The position numbers and the translations under genes were made by a program. From NCBI GenBank assembly GCA_026225945.1, contig JAMJFZ010003581.1, positions 6,034,501 to 6,098,500 of the forward strand: a DNA stretch of 64,000 nt, in the 5' to 3' direction. The notes beneath the pieces were generated by a model. It was not told the DNA's origin. It made no database searches and was given only the letters and a program-made list of their open reading frames with translations. This document shows positions 24,625-36,890 of this stretch, piece by piece. Position 1 is the first letter of the stretch. The number at the start of each line of letters is the position of its first letter. Origin of the DNA: Cricetomys ansorgei. Lineage: Eukaryota > Chordata > Mammalia > Rodentia > Nesomyidae.

Positions 24625-25679
24625 TCATACACACACCCCACAATCTTAGATATGGACCAATTTCTTAACAAATCCTTTAGGCTTTTAAGTGTGTGAGAAA
24701 AAGTCATGTGCATTTTTATGAGGACCTTGCATAGATTTAGACTAAGATCATCTGGGTCCACAGAATTGTACTGTACACCGTGACTATCAACACTCAGAGG
24801 CGTCTAGACACTTATTAGAAAAGCAGAATGCTGTGTCATCCAGAAGAGTGCCTGAATCATGAACTCTGGAAGTGGGAATCCAGCACTCTGCTGTAAGAGA
24901 CTGAGAACCTCAGCAGTAAGGTAAAGACCACATAAAAGGAACTAGAACCAGTTCTTCTGAGAATCATGTGGAGTAATACACATACTGTAGAGGTTCACCA
25001 ATGAAGACAAGGAGGCATATTCATAGTTAGACCCTGCCAGACTTCACTGATAGAATGACTATCATGACAAGTGCCATAGGGAACAGTGGAACCCTGAGAA
25101 TCTCATCTCAGAGATTTTTATTGATCCTTAAACTCCACAGGTGTCCTATGGATAACATAGGCAGATCATGAGGAATCAAACAACTTTTTTACATAATATC
25201 AATACCTGTAGACCATACAAAATGCCAAGGCCAATGCAGCCCTTCTCCCAACAGTACATAAAACCTCCATTTTAAACCTAACCAAAAATAAACTTCTACA
25301 ACATTTCCCACTTCCATATAAAACAGCCAAAAAAATTACTTCATCTCTATAACATAATTTAACACTACACCAGCAAAACTATTGATAAGAGAAAGAATCA
25401 CAAGGACAGGACCAAATGAAACCAAACATCTATCAAGCTTTTCACATTACCTTTGGACAGCAGAAAAACATTATCAATGTCCAATTATCTGGAATGCATT
25501 TACAGTCTTCTGGGCTCCTCCAAAGGGCTTGGGTCACTTCTCTGGCTGTGACCTCTGCAACAAACAGAGCTTGACTTCCAGGTTCTGACTGGCTCACCAT
25601 CACCAATCCTGCTGTTCTTGGTGGTCATCATATGGTATCGATATCTTCAGAATATTGGGGTCTCTTGCTGCAACTAGGC

Positions 25680-25850
25680 TGCACTTGCACCAATAGCCTT
25701 TCCTGGGCTCTGTTCATGGTGCCAAGCCTCAAGCATGACCACTTCCTCTGGGCCTTCAACTGCCATTGAGGCTGCACTTGTACCAGTGGCCTCTCTTGGC
25801 TTCTCTTCATGGTGCCATGCCTCAGCTGCTTGCCACGACACCTCTGTGCC
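25680..25850. repeat. Diverged tandem repeat inside ERV interior
   Basis: Two diverged copies of a unit of roughly 85-90 bp share TTCATGGTGCCA, GGCTGCACTTG and GGCC/TCTTGGGCT-type phrases. The 140-codon minus-strand open frame here owes its length to this repeat. Confidence 0.65.
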
Positions 25851-26016
25851 TTCAAAACTAGTACCATCTGGGTGACACATAGAGAACCAAGTCTGGCACT
25901 AAGTATGAGGTACAACTTCAGCAAGTTCTGAAAGACAGCTTCTGTGTGCTGACCCTGAGAAAACACTTTACATATTTTAAAATAGATTCTGGTTTTCAGA
26001 ACACACACAAACACAT

Positions 26017-26022
<6 letters not shown>

Positions 26023-26053
<31 letters not shown>
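26023..26053. repeat. CA microsatellite
   Basis: CA run in the ERV interior. Confidence 0.95.
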
Positions 26054-26057
<4 letters not shown>

Positions 26058-27749
26058 GAAGCAGTCAGTTCATGTTTGAGCTCAAAGTATGGCAGAACTT
26101 TTGAAAAACATCTTCATAATGCAGTAACAGTTAATCCTGATTCTTTTAGCAAGTATTTTTCTCAGCATCACTGCAAGTATTCCTTGTTTGTAGGAAGGGT
26201 TCCCTCTTCAGGTGGGTTTCTCATTACCATAGCAGAAGTGTCATGCCCTGACTGCCTCATCAGTATCCAGATTGCTTATCTTGCTTTCAGTCAAATTTGC
26301 AGGAGGAAACAAACAAACAAACAAAAAGCTGTTCAGTTTAAATTAGTGGCTCTCAGCTCCAAGCCCCTGCTTCTACAGCTGGGGTCTTGGCCAGTGGGAG
26401 ATTCTCTGGCTGAAACATCCTGATGGTTTGGCATTCGATTCTACCACATACAATGTTCTCCGTAGATCTCAAAAACAAAGTCACTTGGGTTCACACATGC
26501 AATAAAAGTTATAGGAAAACTCAGTAGAACGCTATGCTCTGGCTCCTGTTCCCTGTAACTCCTGATGTTGCCAACAGGTAGAGGGAGGGTGCCTATCCTC
26601 TGGCACATGGTGAAGGTAAACACAGCATTTCCTTGCGTTGTAGTCAGCTCCATGATCAGAAAAGGAGAAAAAGAAAATCTTTCTTTTTCCTGGCTTCCAA
26701 TGAATTCTTCATGTTTACCATGAAGATTTTCGATAAGGGCCTCCGTTCTGCGCTCTTGCTTTTGATCCCTCTTTCTCAAATAGCTTTCATAAACTTCTCT
26801 CTTCTTAGAGACTTATTTCCTTCCTGTCCTCTTCCATCAGGAGACTTAAACTCATTGTTATTCCGCATGTATATCCTCTGGGAACTGCTTTGAGCTTACA
26901 TTTACCAGATCCACGAGGTCTGGAGTTACTTTTTCATTCTTCCTTTTCCAACAGAGGATTAGCTGGTATTACTTTGTGCCCTTCTTTGCTTTTTGCATAC
27001 CACGTTGGTGCACGATTTACACCACGAGGCTTGTAGCAATATGCTGATGTGGTGGCTCACCAAGGAGGACTGGGAGGCATTTTTTGTATATTTAAAACTT
27101 GTGAAACTTCAACAGAGTGAACCTGTCATGGTCAGCATCATTCTGGACAGTGGTACCCTAAACCTCTCCTCTCAGGGGCTTTTATTGATACCTAAGCTCG
27201 CTTGGTATCAGTGTGTTCTATTGATATCACATGCAGACCATGAGGAATCAAAAATCTTTTACATAAATATTACATCTATAGACCACACAAAATTCCAAGG
27301 CCTAGGCAGCCTTTCTCAAAACAATGCTCAAAACCTGCATTTTAAAAATAACTGATAAAAAACTTCTGCAACAGTCATGCCACTGTCTAAGTGTTTTAAC
27401 TGTGGCAGTGCTTTCACTTGGCTAACCTCCTTTTCTGCAAGGCCAAGTATTCATCAGTATTGCTTGAGATTCTATCAAGATCTCAAGTTACACCACTCTG
27501 AAACCTGCTAAGTACACTTTAAGCTATGGCTTGCATTTGGAGTCTACTGAAACTCTTCAGTACAAAGACACAGATTAAAATAACCTTGACATCTTCAAGG
27601 AAGCAATTTGTGAGCTGACCTTTAGGGTTTCCTCCAGGACCTGACCTATCTGCAAACACTTATAAGTTATTTCAGGCTCTGTTCTGTGACACCAGTGTAT
27701 AAAAATTATGGCATTGGAATTAAAGTCATTGATTAATATCAATCTGTTA

Positions 27750-28555
27750 ATACTAGGTGATTTCAGTACCTCACTTTCTACAACAGACTGGTCATCTGGA
27801 TGAAAATAAACAGAGATCAGAATTTAATTGACATTGTATATCAAAAGGAGTCAACAGGGGTTGAAGAGATGGGTCAGCAGCTAAGGGCACTGACTGATTT
27901 CCCAGAGGTCTTGAGTGCAATTCCAGCAATGACATGGTGACTCACAACCATCTATAATGTGATCTGATGCCCTCTTTTGGCATGCAGGTGTACATGCAGA
28001 CAGAACACTGATATATTAAGTAAATAAATAAAACATTTTTTTTTTTAAAAAAGGACTTCAGTTAAAAAAACAAAAAAGACCTCAAAGCTATCTACAGTAT
28101 ATTCCCTTTAACCCCAAAAGAATACACAGTCTACTCAGTAGCATTCTGAAAGTTTTCTAAAAATAGTCACATCCTGGGATATATAACAAATCTTACAAAT
28201 TCAAAGAGATTGAAATAACTCATTGTAACTTGTCTGACCACAGTGCAATAAAACAAAACTGATAGAAAAGAAAACAATCTCCTAGAAGATACCCAAACTC
28301 ATGGAGGTTAAACAGCTAGTTACTAAATAATAAAAGGGACAAAAAGTGAATAATAAATAAAAAATAATAAATGTTTTAAAGCAAGAGCAAAAGAAAGAGT
28401 CCAATGCATTTGATGAACATAGTAGGATTATCCTGGGCAAAGAAGTCGCAAATGAAATTCAACAACACATTTAGAATTCATACACCATGATTCAGATGAT
28501 TTCATTCCAAAACAGCAAGGTTGTTCCAACATTTCAAAAGTAGTGAATGCAATAA
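27750..28555 (+). mobile_element. L1 ORF2 fragment, interrupted by B2
   Basis: TACTAGGTGATTTCAGTACC, GGATGAAAATAAACAGAGAT and, after the B2, GACCACAGTGCAATAAAAC, AACTCATGGAGGTTAAACA and TAGTAGGATTATCC follow rodent L1 ORF2 order (endonuclease domain and beyond). Stops and indels throughout. Its 3' part recurs in units B (36740-36890) and C (54810-54885). Confidence 0.8.
27857..28034 (+). repeat. B2 SINE
   Basis: GGGGTTGAAGAGATGGGTCA, GCAGCTAAGGGCACTGACTG, ATTCCAGCAATGACATGGTG, GACTCACAACCATCTATAAT, GATGCCCTCTTTTGGCATGC, and an AT-rich tail with AAATAAATAAAAC. Flanks AAAGGAGTCAACAG and AAAGGACTTCAGTT look like a diverged target duplication. Inserted in L1. Confidence 0.93.
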
Positions 28556-28559
28556 AGCT

Positions 28560-28785
28560 GTGGTGGTTAGTGTTAACTTTGAACTTGGCAGACTCTAGAA
28601 TCACCTAGGTAGTGGGCATACCTGTGTGGGATAACTTTTTCTCCACTAATTTTTCTGGGAAGACCCATTTTTATCATGGGCAGAAGCATTCCATGGACAT
28701 GGGATCCTGGACTGCATCAAGTGGAGACAGCAAGCTGATCATAAGCTTGCTCTTGTAACTCTCTTATTCCTCTTGATGGATGTGC
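28560..28785 (+). repeat. Rodent interspersed repeat, family not named
   Basis: GGTTAGTGTTAACTTTGAAC, TTGGCAGACTCTAGAATCAC, TGGGAAGACCCATTTTTATC, ATTCCATGGACATGGGATCC match a common rodent interspersed repeat that I recognise by pattern but cannot assign. Confidence 0.55.
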
Positions 28786-28948
28786 TGTGTCCAGTATTTT
28801 GTAGGTTTTGTCTACTTAAGAAGGTAGTCAAAAAAAAAAAAAAAATCAAACCTGGTTTTAAAGAGTTCTTACTTGATGAAATGAAATACCCAGTTTCAGT
28901 CCATTTAGTTGAGAAAGGAAAATGTGTGACACGGGAACATGCCCAGAG

Positions 28949-28949
<1 letters not shown>

Positions 28950-28978
<29 letters not shown>
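28950..28978. repeat. CA microsatellite
   Basis: CA run. Further interrupted CA-rich sequence continues to about 29114. Confidence 0.95.
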
Positions 28979-28980
<2 letters not shown>

Positions 28981-29898
28981 ACCAAATATACCACACCTCA
29001 CACATAGAAATTACATACACACACCCCACCCCCACACAAAACCACCAGTATGACCACCACCACACACCATGAACACATATCACTCACACACACACTCACA
29101 CTCACACACACACAAACCTAGACCCATTAACAATTATTGTTTAGCATGTATATTTAAATTCTTTTCAAATGTAAACGGATATATCAATCACATAAATTTG
29201 TTACAGAAGGAAAATTAAGATCAAAATTTCTAAAGCCCTTTAAATTTCCACTGCAGATCAGCAAGGAATTGGATGGACTGGAGAGGTTCTGTCCTAAAAA
29301 GAAATGAAAGATGGCTGAGATTTGTGACACATCATCAGACAGAAAAGAATCAAGGAGGAACACACACTTGCCCTGGTGGCTTCCTGGAGAAAATTTTCCA
29401 TTCACAAGTGGCCTTGGCTTTCAAGTGGCCTGAGTGGACTTCCTGGGCTCAGAGGAGAGACATGGCAATCCAAACACTTGTTTGCCATATCAAATTTCAG
29501 GAATCATTCCGAATGGTCATTACTCACTCCCACTCTGTGTCACGTGTTTCATGTCCCCACAACCCTAGTTTTAACATGAACGCACACTGCTTTGGGGTTT
29601 GTTGTTTTAAATGTCTAGAGAAGACATGAAGTGTAAATTAAAACAGAAGTAAAAACTAATTTAATATTTGGTATCAGAAAAAAAAAAAAACACGGCACAA
29701 ATTGAAAGCAATGTTGCCTTCCTGTGGCTCCATGTTAATTGCAACTTTAAATTTTTTTCCTTTACCTGATAAAAGTAAAATGTATGTAAGTATAACCTAC
29801 AATTATAAAATTAGCATAATTAGTTATGCAAACCATTACACATAAATCTACACAAAAGAATATCATATAATATTAAAATATTCACAAATATCTTTCCT

Positions 29899-30160
29899 AA
29901 ACCAGCATTAAATTCTGGATGGGACAAGGAATTCCTTCTTGATGAACATCCTTGAAGGTTTAATCTGTCCCTGCTTGAGAACGACTAGTTCACATAATAA
30001 TGATGTGGCACTCGTCCTGTACAGTTTACAATGCTTAATAACGCACTTCCAGGTTTCAGTACAGTCTTCACTTACGTCTCAGCTGGGAAAGAGAAAGCAC
30101 AGCAACATACAAAGCATAAAGACGGTCATCAGTCTTCTTCCTGCTGTGGCTTTTGCTAAA
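29899..30160. other. Homogenised tract shared with unit A
   Basis: Partner of 12123-12384, nearly identical. Its right edge is exactly where the ERV-derived sequence begins, at CTAAA followed by CCCCAGAGGG. Confidence 0.7.
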
Positions 30161-31015
30161 CCCCAGAGGGCTGAACTCAGGCCCCTGGAGAAAAAACTGC
30201 ATCCTGTCAACACTGGGTTAGCATGTAAACCAAAAATACAAACTTGATGTAAAACATCTGATGCAAGCTACTGAATGTAATTCTGCATTAAATCTGGTTA
30301 TAGACAGACAGCTTACCCTATCCCCAAATGTTCAATGCTGCCAAATTGGCTATGGATTTGTATCTTGAAGGCGTTTACCTGGAGTATGTTCCTTGAGGTA
30401 GTGGTGACTCCGTGCCACTTACCACCTCAAGGAAACCTGCACTCACTAAAGACCACACTGGAATTTATGGTCCTCTTCCACCGGGGACAGTAAGAATAAT
30501 CCTAGGTAGGATCAGCCTAACATTAAGGTGACTTGTACATTCTGGAATTATAGATTGAGATTTTAAAGGAGAAATTAAAATTATGGTCTATGTAACAAGA
30601 TACCTGTAATTTAATGAATGACATAAGATTGTACAGATGATATTATTTCTCTTCTCAAAAAAAAACAAAAAACAAAAAAAAACTGCACCTGTAGAGAGAA
30701 CTGGCAGTAGTTCGGGAGCACTAAGAAATGTGTGTGCTGACAGGCTGTGATTAATAATAAAAGGTCAAAATTAAAAATGCAAATAAAGGGCATTGAAATA
30801 GAAGGGTTGGTGAATACAGGAAGATGTAAAAATAATCTCCCAGGAGTCATGGAGTTCAAACTGGTCCCTTCAGGAAGTATTCACACCGTTTATAGGATTG
30901 GGAGATTATCCCATGTAAAGCAAAGTATAAATTAGGTTAAATGTTTGGGACCAGAAGATCAAAAGGGAAAGTTAAGACATTTTGTGGCTGGCATAGCTAT
31001 AAATTTAGTGGACCT
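30161..31015 (+). mobile_element. ERV2 pro fragment (dUTPase + protease), broken
   Basis: The translation is recognisable as a betaretrovirus-type dUTPase-protease region. Near 30456-30520 it contains YGPLPPGTV followed by a GRISL segment (dUTPase motif). Near 30807-30821 it contains LVNTG where active retropepsins have DTG, so the catalytic aspartate is replaced by asparagine. A further LGPEDQKGK segment lies near 30940. Several stops and shifts separate these pieces. No LTRs adjoin. It occupies the interval where the signal exon and 5' intron of the ESP-like gene would be expected by comparison with unit C. Defective fossil. Confidence 0.75.
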
Positions 31016-31275
31016 GAAGTTTTTAAAAGTTACAAGTTAGATCTTTCTCAATAAATGTCAGGGGAACCTGAACCTTAGAGGGTAGATTTCTCTTAGGAGT
31101 CCAGTGAAGAATGAAAAAGTAACAGTTGCAAAGGCTTCAAAGTTTGGATATAGAGTTTTGAAATGGTTGTGGCCTTTGGAAGCCCACACCCAGAACCAGA
31201 TATTAGCCATATAATGTCAATTTAAAGAAAAACCTTTTACAATAATCTTTGTTATAAACATAATCTCATCTTCAG

Positions 31276-31677
31276 GTTATAGCACAGACTCAGAAAGAAC
31301 TCACCACATCTGCTGATAATGAATCAAATGTCAAGTCTGTTTTGAATGAGATTGACTGCCCAGGTAAAGGAAATGTCACAGAGGCCTTGGTGAAGATATT
31401 CTAAGGCACCTACCAAGATAGAACGCTGTTTGAATGTCTGGCCAATGCTAATCCACATGTCTTAGACTTGCCTACTATCTTGACTGCTCTGAGTAATTAT
31501 TGTTGTGCACACAAGTCTCCAATGAAGCCAGTAGGGTTTTGGAATTTGTCCTCTAGACATCAAGGGACCAAATTTAGAAGCCAAAAACACAATTCTAATG
31601 CCTCAGTACTTGAGAGCCTGGATGAATTCTTGAATGTAAAGGATAGAGCTTTGATATTCATATATAAAAAGCCTTAA
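31276..31677 (+). pseudogene. ESP-like terminal exon, copy 2, one in-frame stop
   Basis: Terminal exon of an ESP-like secreted peptide gene. The acceptor AG is at 31274-31275, and the mature part opens VIAQTQKELTTSADNESN. The 134-codon frame is open end to end apart from a single TAA at 31402-31404, which replaces the CAA (Gln65) of the intact copy. Relative to unit C it has a 3-base TAT insertion before the CC pair, a Cys at the position of Tyr50, and Asn in place of Cys111. It ends IFIYKKP then TAA. Upstream, an ERV pro fragment stands where the signal exon should be, and no other leader exon is visible. It therefore cannot encode a secreted protein as it stands, unless spliced from a distant leader. 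Closest relative in the window is the intact copy (50114-50503). Confidence 0.82.
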
Positions 31678-32949
31678 CTAAAAGCCTCTTGCTGTCTGAC
31701 CTGCTGTGGCAATGATTAGTCTCAATTTTGGAGCCTACAACACATTTAGTAAACCATCAAAATATAAGGAGAATGGAGACTGTTAAACACAGGAAACTAA
31801 GGAAATCAGTCAATCAGCCTTCCATTCAAATGCTAAAAATCGTCAAAGGCGTCAAAGAGAATGTTTTGAGGTAGCTGTGAACAAACAGCTAGGAACTAGC
31901 CTCACTTCAGAAGGAATGCCATAACCTTTTTTTCTTTAAATACTATGTCATTCCCTGGCAAGACTGGCAGTAAAATCTTCATGGGCCTCTTAATCTTCTT
32001 TATGCTGATATGATCAAATTTGAATAAAAATTCTCTATGCTTCAGACTATGATCCTTTGTGGTTATGAAATTTTTATTATCATTTTTACCTTTTGTCCCT
32101 TTTTGAAAATCACATTAAATATATGCTATATGTTGGGTTACAATCATACCTCAGACTCTCTTATTTCCCTCTATCCTTTAAACTGTAACCCTTTATCCAA
32201 TAGGTCACTCTCCTACTTCATGCCTTTCTGTTTTGTTGTTTTCTAATCTCACTGGGTTTATCCAGGGCTACAAGCATTGTGATGTGTATGAAGTTAATCC
32301 AATGGAGCAAATGCAAATATCCTGAGGCCAAGCCTCTGGAGATATTGAACTACCACCACCCCTCCCTGATCCAGCAACTATCAACTGCCAATGCTTCTCT
32401 AGAGAGGCCTCAGGTCTTAGGAGACTCTCCACTATCTATGACTGAATTTTGACAACTCCACTCTTGTGTAGACCCTGTACTGGCAAAACTGTGTTCCTTT
32501 TTCCAACTAAAAGAAAAATAAGCCTGTGGTGGATGTTCGTATTCATTCAAGTCAGTTAAGATTTTACAGCCTGGGATAAGGGTCAGTAAAGTTCTTCTTA
32601 TTCAAGACTGAACTTTGTAAATAGAACAACCATCATTATTCCATTGCAAAAGGGTGATCTCCCCCCAAATTCTCTGGGAGCCCTGGTAGTGTTATTTGCC
32701 CCTAAATATTAAAGGTTAATACCCAGTAGAACATTTGAAGGTATCTTTGAAAGTACAAGGGTCTTCCACATGGAGTGGATCTCCTTGACACTCTTCTCAG
32801 GAAGTCCTGAAAGCAGGTAGAGGATTCATAATCTGCTACTCTTTCCCATAGATCTTCTGACAGTGGACCTTTGCCATGTGAACTTATTACTGTCTATATG
32901 TTGTTCTCAGTTCTAAGACAGTGATTTCCAATGACACGATGATTTATTT

Positions 32950-33710
32950 ATTTTTTTTTGTTGCTTGAGATTGTTTTTTTTTAATCTATTATTTTTTAAA
33001 CGTTTTTATCCCTTGTTAAATGCATCTTGACTCCCTACTCCCTTTATCCACTCCACCCAGCTTACCCCATCTCCATTCTCCTTTATATCTGCCACACCCA
33101 TCCAACAACCCACCCCAACAGTGGAAATTCAGTGGAATCTATGAGAGAGACCCCAGCTAGAGCCTCTAGTAATAGGGGATAGGCCGCCTGAATAGGCCAT
33201 ATCATGTGGGCCAGTCAAGATCTTCATTGACAGGACAAGGACACCATCCCAGCTACAAAATTTCCAACCTAGAACCTATCATCCCTGGAGATTCTGATGG
33301 GACCAAGGAAGGGCAGAACCTCATGACAAAGGACAGAACTTCTACCTAATACTACAGATAAGGCCAGGAACGAGAGGCTATATAGCACAGAGATAAGTTC
33401 TAATGATGCCATGATCTGCTTATAGAACTGTGACTAGCCAGTCTTTATGAAAGAAGACCTTCAGAAGTTGATGGAAGCAGATGCAGAGGCCCAGGGACAA
33501 ACATCTTGCAGAGCTCCAGGAAGAGAGAGAGGAGGGATTGCAAGGAGCTGAGGGTTGAGAATACCATGAAAACAAGCCCTGCAGTTTCAACTGACCAGCA
33601 CTCTCAAGGGCTCACAGATATTGAAGTGGGAACCTGCAGGGTAACCTAAATATGTTATGACTCTTTGGCTTGGTGTTCATGCATAACTCCTGTAGGCTGC
33701 ATAACTCCCT
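32950..33710 (+). mobile_element. L1 3' region fragment shared by B and C
   Basis: Homologous to 51800-52760. TTGATGGAAGCAGATGCAGA, GGCCCAGGGACAAACATCTT and TCTCAAGGGCTCACAGA match the rodent L1 3' region. In unit A the corresponding site (about 20218) has no such insertion. The unit B copy ends earlier than the unit C copy. Confidence 0.7.
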
Positions 33711-36479
33711 AGCAGCCACAGAAGGCCTCTAGGCAATAACACAAATTACTGAAATAAAATGAGTCTTGGAGTGACAATGTGAACATGTCCAGTCATGGCA
33801 AAGAAAATTAGCATCAATTCAAAGTCTATAAACTAATGATAATCCTAGGTAGATATCAAGTTCTCTCATTGTTTCAGCAATTCCACTATGTTTTATAATC
33901 AAGCAATCTGGAATAATTATGTATTAATATCATTCCTGCATTGCATCTAATGTGTTCTCCTAGTGAATCCTTGCCATGGTAGTGAATTAACTCCTAACCA
34001 AACATTCAAGTATTCATTCTTGAGAAGCAATTTTCTGTAGACTTAGATGATATTTAATGTTAATAGAAGACATAATCAGTATTTCCAGTATTTCCCAGAC
34101 CCAGGAAGAAAACAGGAGAAGAAGCAATTGTTTCTGCCACACTATAGCAAATACAGGGGCCCATCAGCACCTGGAAGCAATTAAACTATGTTCACCTACT
34201 AAATCACATAAACAATTGAAAATTGAAGTTACAATTAATTTTGTGAGGAATAATGACAAAAGAAAGGAACCTGTAGTCAGATGGTGTTGTGCCTTTGAGA
34301 GGGATATGTCAGGAGGACTTCTAGTCAGAGAACAAGATAAAGAACCAGGCTACAGGACTACACAGCAATTCATGGCCTTCACCATGAATTTAGATCTAGC
34401 CTAGCCTTTATACCATGAACCTGTCTCAAAAAACTGAAACATAAAATAAATAAAATAAAATAGTGAGAGGTTCTTTAAATTAATAGTCAGCATTTCTTTT
34501 ATAGAATAGTACTAAACTACAGTTTGTCAAATCTATAAGTTCAGAACCCATGAGCCTGGAATGCCAATAAAATATTTAAGGAACATAAATTATACTAATT
34601 TTGAAGTACCAAAATTTGGCTGGTGATCGTGGCACCCTCCTATCTGGGAAAGTAGAATTATGTTGTTTTCAAAATCTTTCTTGTTTTTTTTGCTTTTTTT
34701 CCCTTACACACTTACACTTCATTTTTTAATATATCTTTTTACATTTTGTGAGTTTCTAAGAAGCCTTCACATAACAGTCTCTGATGGATGTCATGAGTAC
34801 CATTTAACATGGCTGATTTATCAGAAGTCATAATCACATAAACAGAGTTTCCTGAATACTGTCTCCTTTACAGTTACTTCCTTGAAAGCCCATGGCCTTT
34901 GTGAAATGCAGATGAGCTGAGCTTTGCAATTTGGAAGGCATGCAGAATGGATGCTCAGCTTCCAGAGCTCCTAGATGTAACACCCAGCCCAGTCTCCAAA
35001 GAGCCCTGCATTTGCTTTAGAGATCAGGTGCTGTGGTCTTGAAGTTCTCAGTAACTTTGAACTTGAAGTCCAGTATCATTACTAAGTGCTGCCCACTATA
35101 ATATCAAAATGGTTTTAGTCCATCCTGCTCACCCATTACTTTAGAGTTAATGATGAAGTTGAGACTCCAGCTTCACCTTGAATGCCCAGTATTTTTTTCT
35201 CATGAAATTAATACGCTATCATATTGAGTTTCTCAAGACATGAGACTCATACAAAGGCCTTAAAGAGCTTGAAGATATGCTGTCAGTGCACACCTTAAAT
35301 CCTAGCACATATCAGGATAAGGCAGGAATATTGCCATGAGTAAATACATCCTTGATTTGCATAGAACAAAAATGTCCCAAAGGATAAATAAGAAAATGAC
35401 TAAGTAATTAAAGTCAAGTACACAAAGATTCAATTTCCTCTGAACATTTTCTCAAATGAATCTCTAGTTATGTTCTTTGCTTTGTGTGTTTCTATAAAAA
35501 CCTTCATAATGAATTTATCCCTGCCCCCAAAACAATGCCCGTGTGGTTCTTTCTTATTTTAAGCAAATTAGGGGAAAAGCACAAATTAAAAATAAAATGA
35601 TAAACTTCATTTTCCCCAAGAGGTTTATAGGAGTCTCATGACACATTTTTTCTTTTCTATAAAAGTCTTCATGTTCATCCAGAAGAAAGAAGAAATAAGT
35701 TCATCAAAAATATTTCCATTAGTTCTAATGGTTAGGACACTTCTTCCTTAAATCCACACATACTTGCAAACAAACATGTTGAAGCACACATAAGGGTAGT
35801 TATACACATACATATGCAAACCATATGCACAGATACATCCAAACACGAATAAAATCTCTTTGCTGGAAAGTCACAGGTGTAAAAATTGTGTGTTATTCTA
35901 CAGGATACTGTCTAGCTAATTCTACATTTAGATTAATAAAAGTGACCAGTGATGTTAAATTGGAGGTTTTAAAATATGATTAAAGCAGACATATTTCTTC
36001 AAAGACATGTTTGCTTTTGTGCACTATTCACAACTTAGAAGATATGACTTCTTTTAAAGAAATACAATTATTGTCATTGTGTCTAGGAAGGAAGATGCAG
36101 AAAGTGTAATTACTGAAAGATAATAGGAAACTGTTGTCCAGACCATGTCAACTCAGGCAGTGAAAGAGAATTGGAAAGAAAGAACCAGGAGCTAAGACTC
36201 TGAAGGGATTAAAGCCGCAGTGGAAAATTCATAGAACCAAGGGACTACAAGATGGTGAGGTATGAGTGGAAATAGGTAAGCAGTTTAGATCTGTGGAAAG
36301 AATCATGGATCAAAGAAATCAAGAAATGAATGATAAGTTCCTAGAACTGAATGAAAATAAAATACCATAGCAAAAGCTCTGAAACATTGAAAGCAAATTT
36401 CAGAGGGAAATTTATAGCTCTTAGTGCTGAGATGGATCAGGGAATTTGCAGAAGACTCAAAATCTAAGTGAACAGTGAC
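33711..36479. other. Unit B noncoding stretch
   Basis: Collinear with unit A 23050-24590 for most of its length. The 115-codon frame at 34057-34404 is not conserved in unit A and is not called. Confidence 0.55.
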
Positions 36480-36727
36480 AGGTGGCCAGTGACTGCTGAA
36501 AGAGAATCAGTGTCCTCAAAGAGGAGCCCCTCCATAGCTTATTTATTTCCAAGTCGTCATCCCTGGACGCATGGTTATTGGAAAATGATAAATGGACTCA
36601 ATAAGTCGTATGTTCGTTGGAGGAAGGGGAGGCCATGAATTGGGAGCGGGAAGGGGAATCAGAGGAGCTGAAGGGGCAGGATTGATATAGGTGTGGTGCT
36701 AGTGTGAAGTTCTCAAAAAAAAAAAAT
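36480..36727 (+). mobile_element. Lx-type L1 3' end with poly-A
   Basis: GGAGGAAGGGGAGGCCATGA, GGGAGCGGGAAGGGGAATCA, then GAAGTTCTCAAAAAAAAAAA resemble the G-rich 3' end of Lx L1s. It is nested in an older L1 ORF2 piece. Confidence 0.6.
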
Positions 36728-36739
36728 TAAAGCAGCAAC

Positions 36740-36890
36740 AAAAGAAATAGCCTAATGTATTTGACGATCATAGTAGGATAACCCTGAACAAAATGCTTGC
36801 AAACCAAATTCTACAACACATTTCAAAAACCATAGATGATGAACCAGATGATTTCATTCCAAAGCAGCAAGCTTGTTTTTGGACCAAAGT
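36740..36890 (+). mobile_element. L1 ORF2 remnant (unit B)
   Basis: TAGTAGGATAACCCTGAACA, AAATGCTTGCAAACCAAATT and TGATTTCATTCCAAAGCAGC match the segment at 28430-28555. Confidence 0.7.

Larger units (their letters stand above)
24967..27372 (-). mobile_element. ERV with two family-R LTRs and short interior
   Basis: Two same-orientation family-R LTRs (24967-25302 and 27032-27372) bracket about 1.7 kb. On the minus strand the bases just before the left-hand LTR read GGAAGTGGGAAA, a plausible polypurine tract, so the left one would be the 3' LTR and the right one the 5' LTR. The interior has no gag, pol or env that I can recognise, as in non-autonomous MaLR-type elements. A clear primer-binding site and matching target duplications were not found. 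The interior holds a diverged tandem repeat (about 25680-25850), a CA run and several meaningless open frames. Confidence 0.55.

Noticed and set aside
26441..26779. 112-codon minus-strand frame
   Set aside because: It lies in the interior of an ERV without recognisable viral genes; no family resemblance and no supporting context.
34057..34404. 115-codon frame in unit B
   Set aside because: The homologous stretch in unit A (about 23410-23700) does not preserve the frame.
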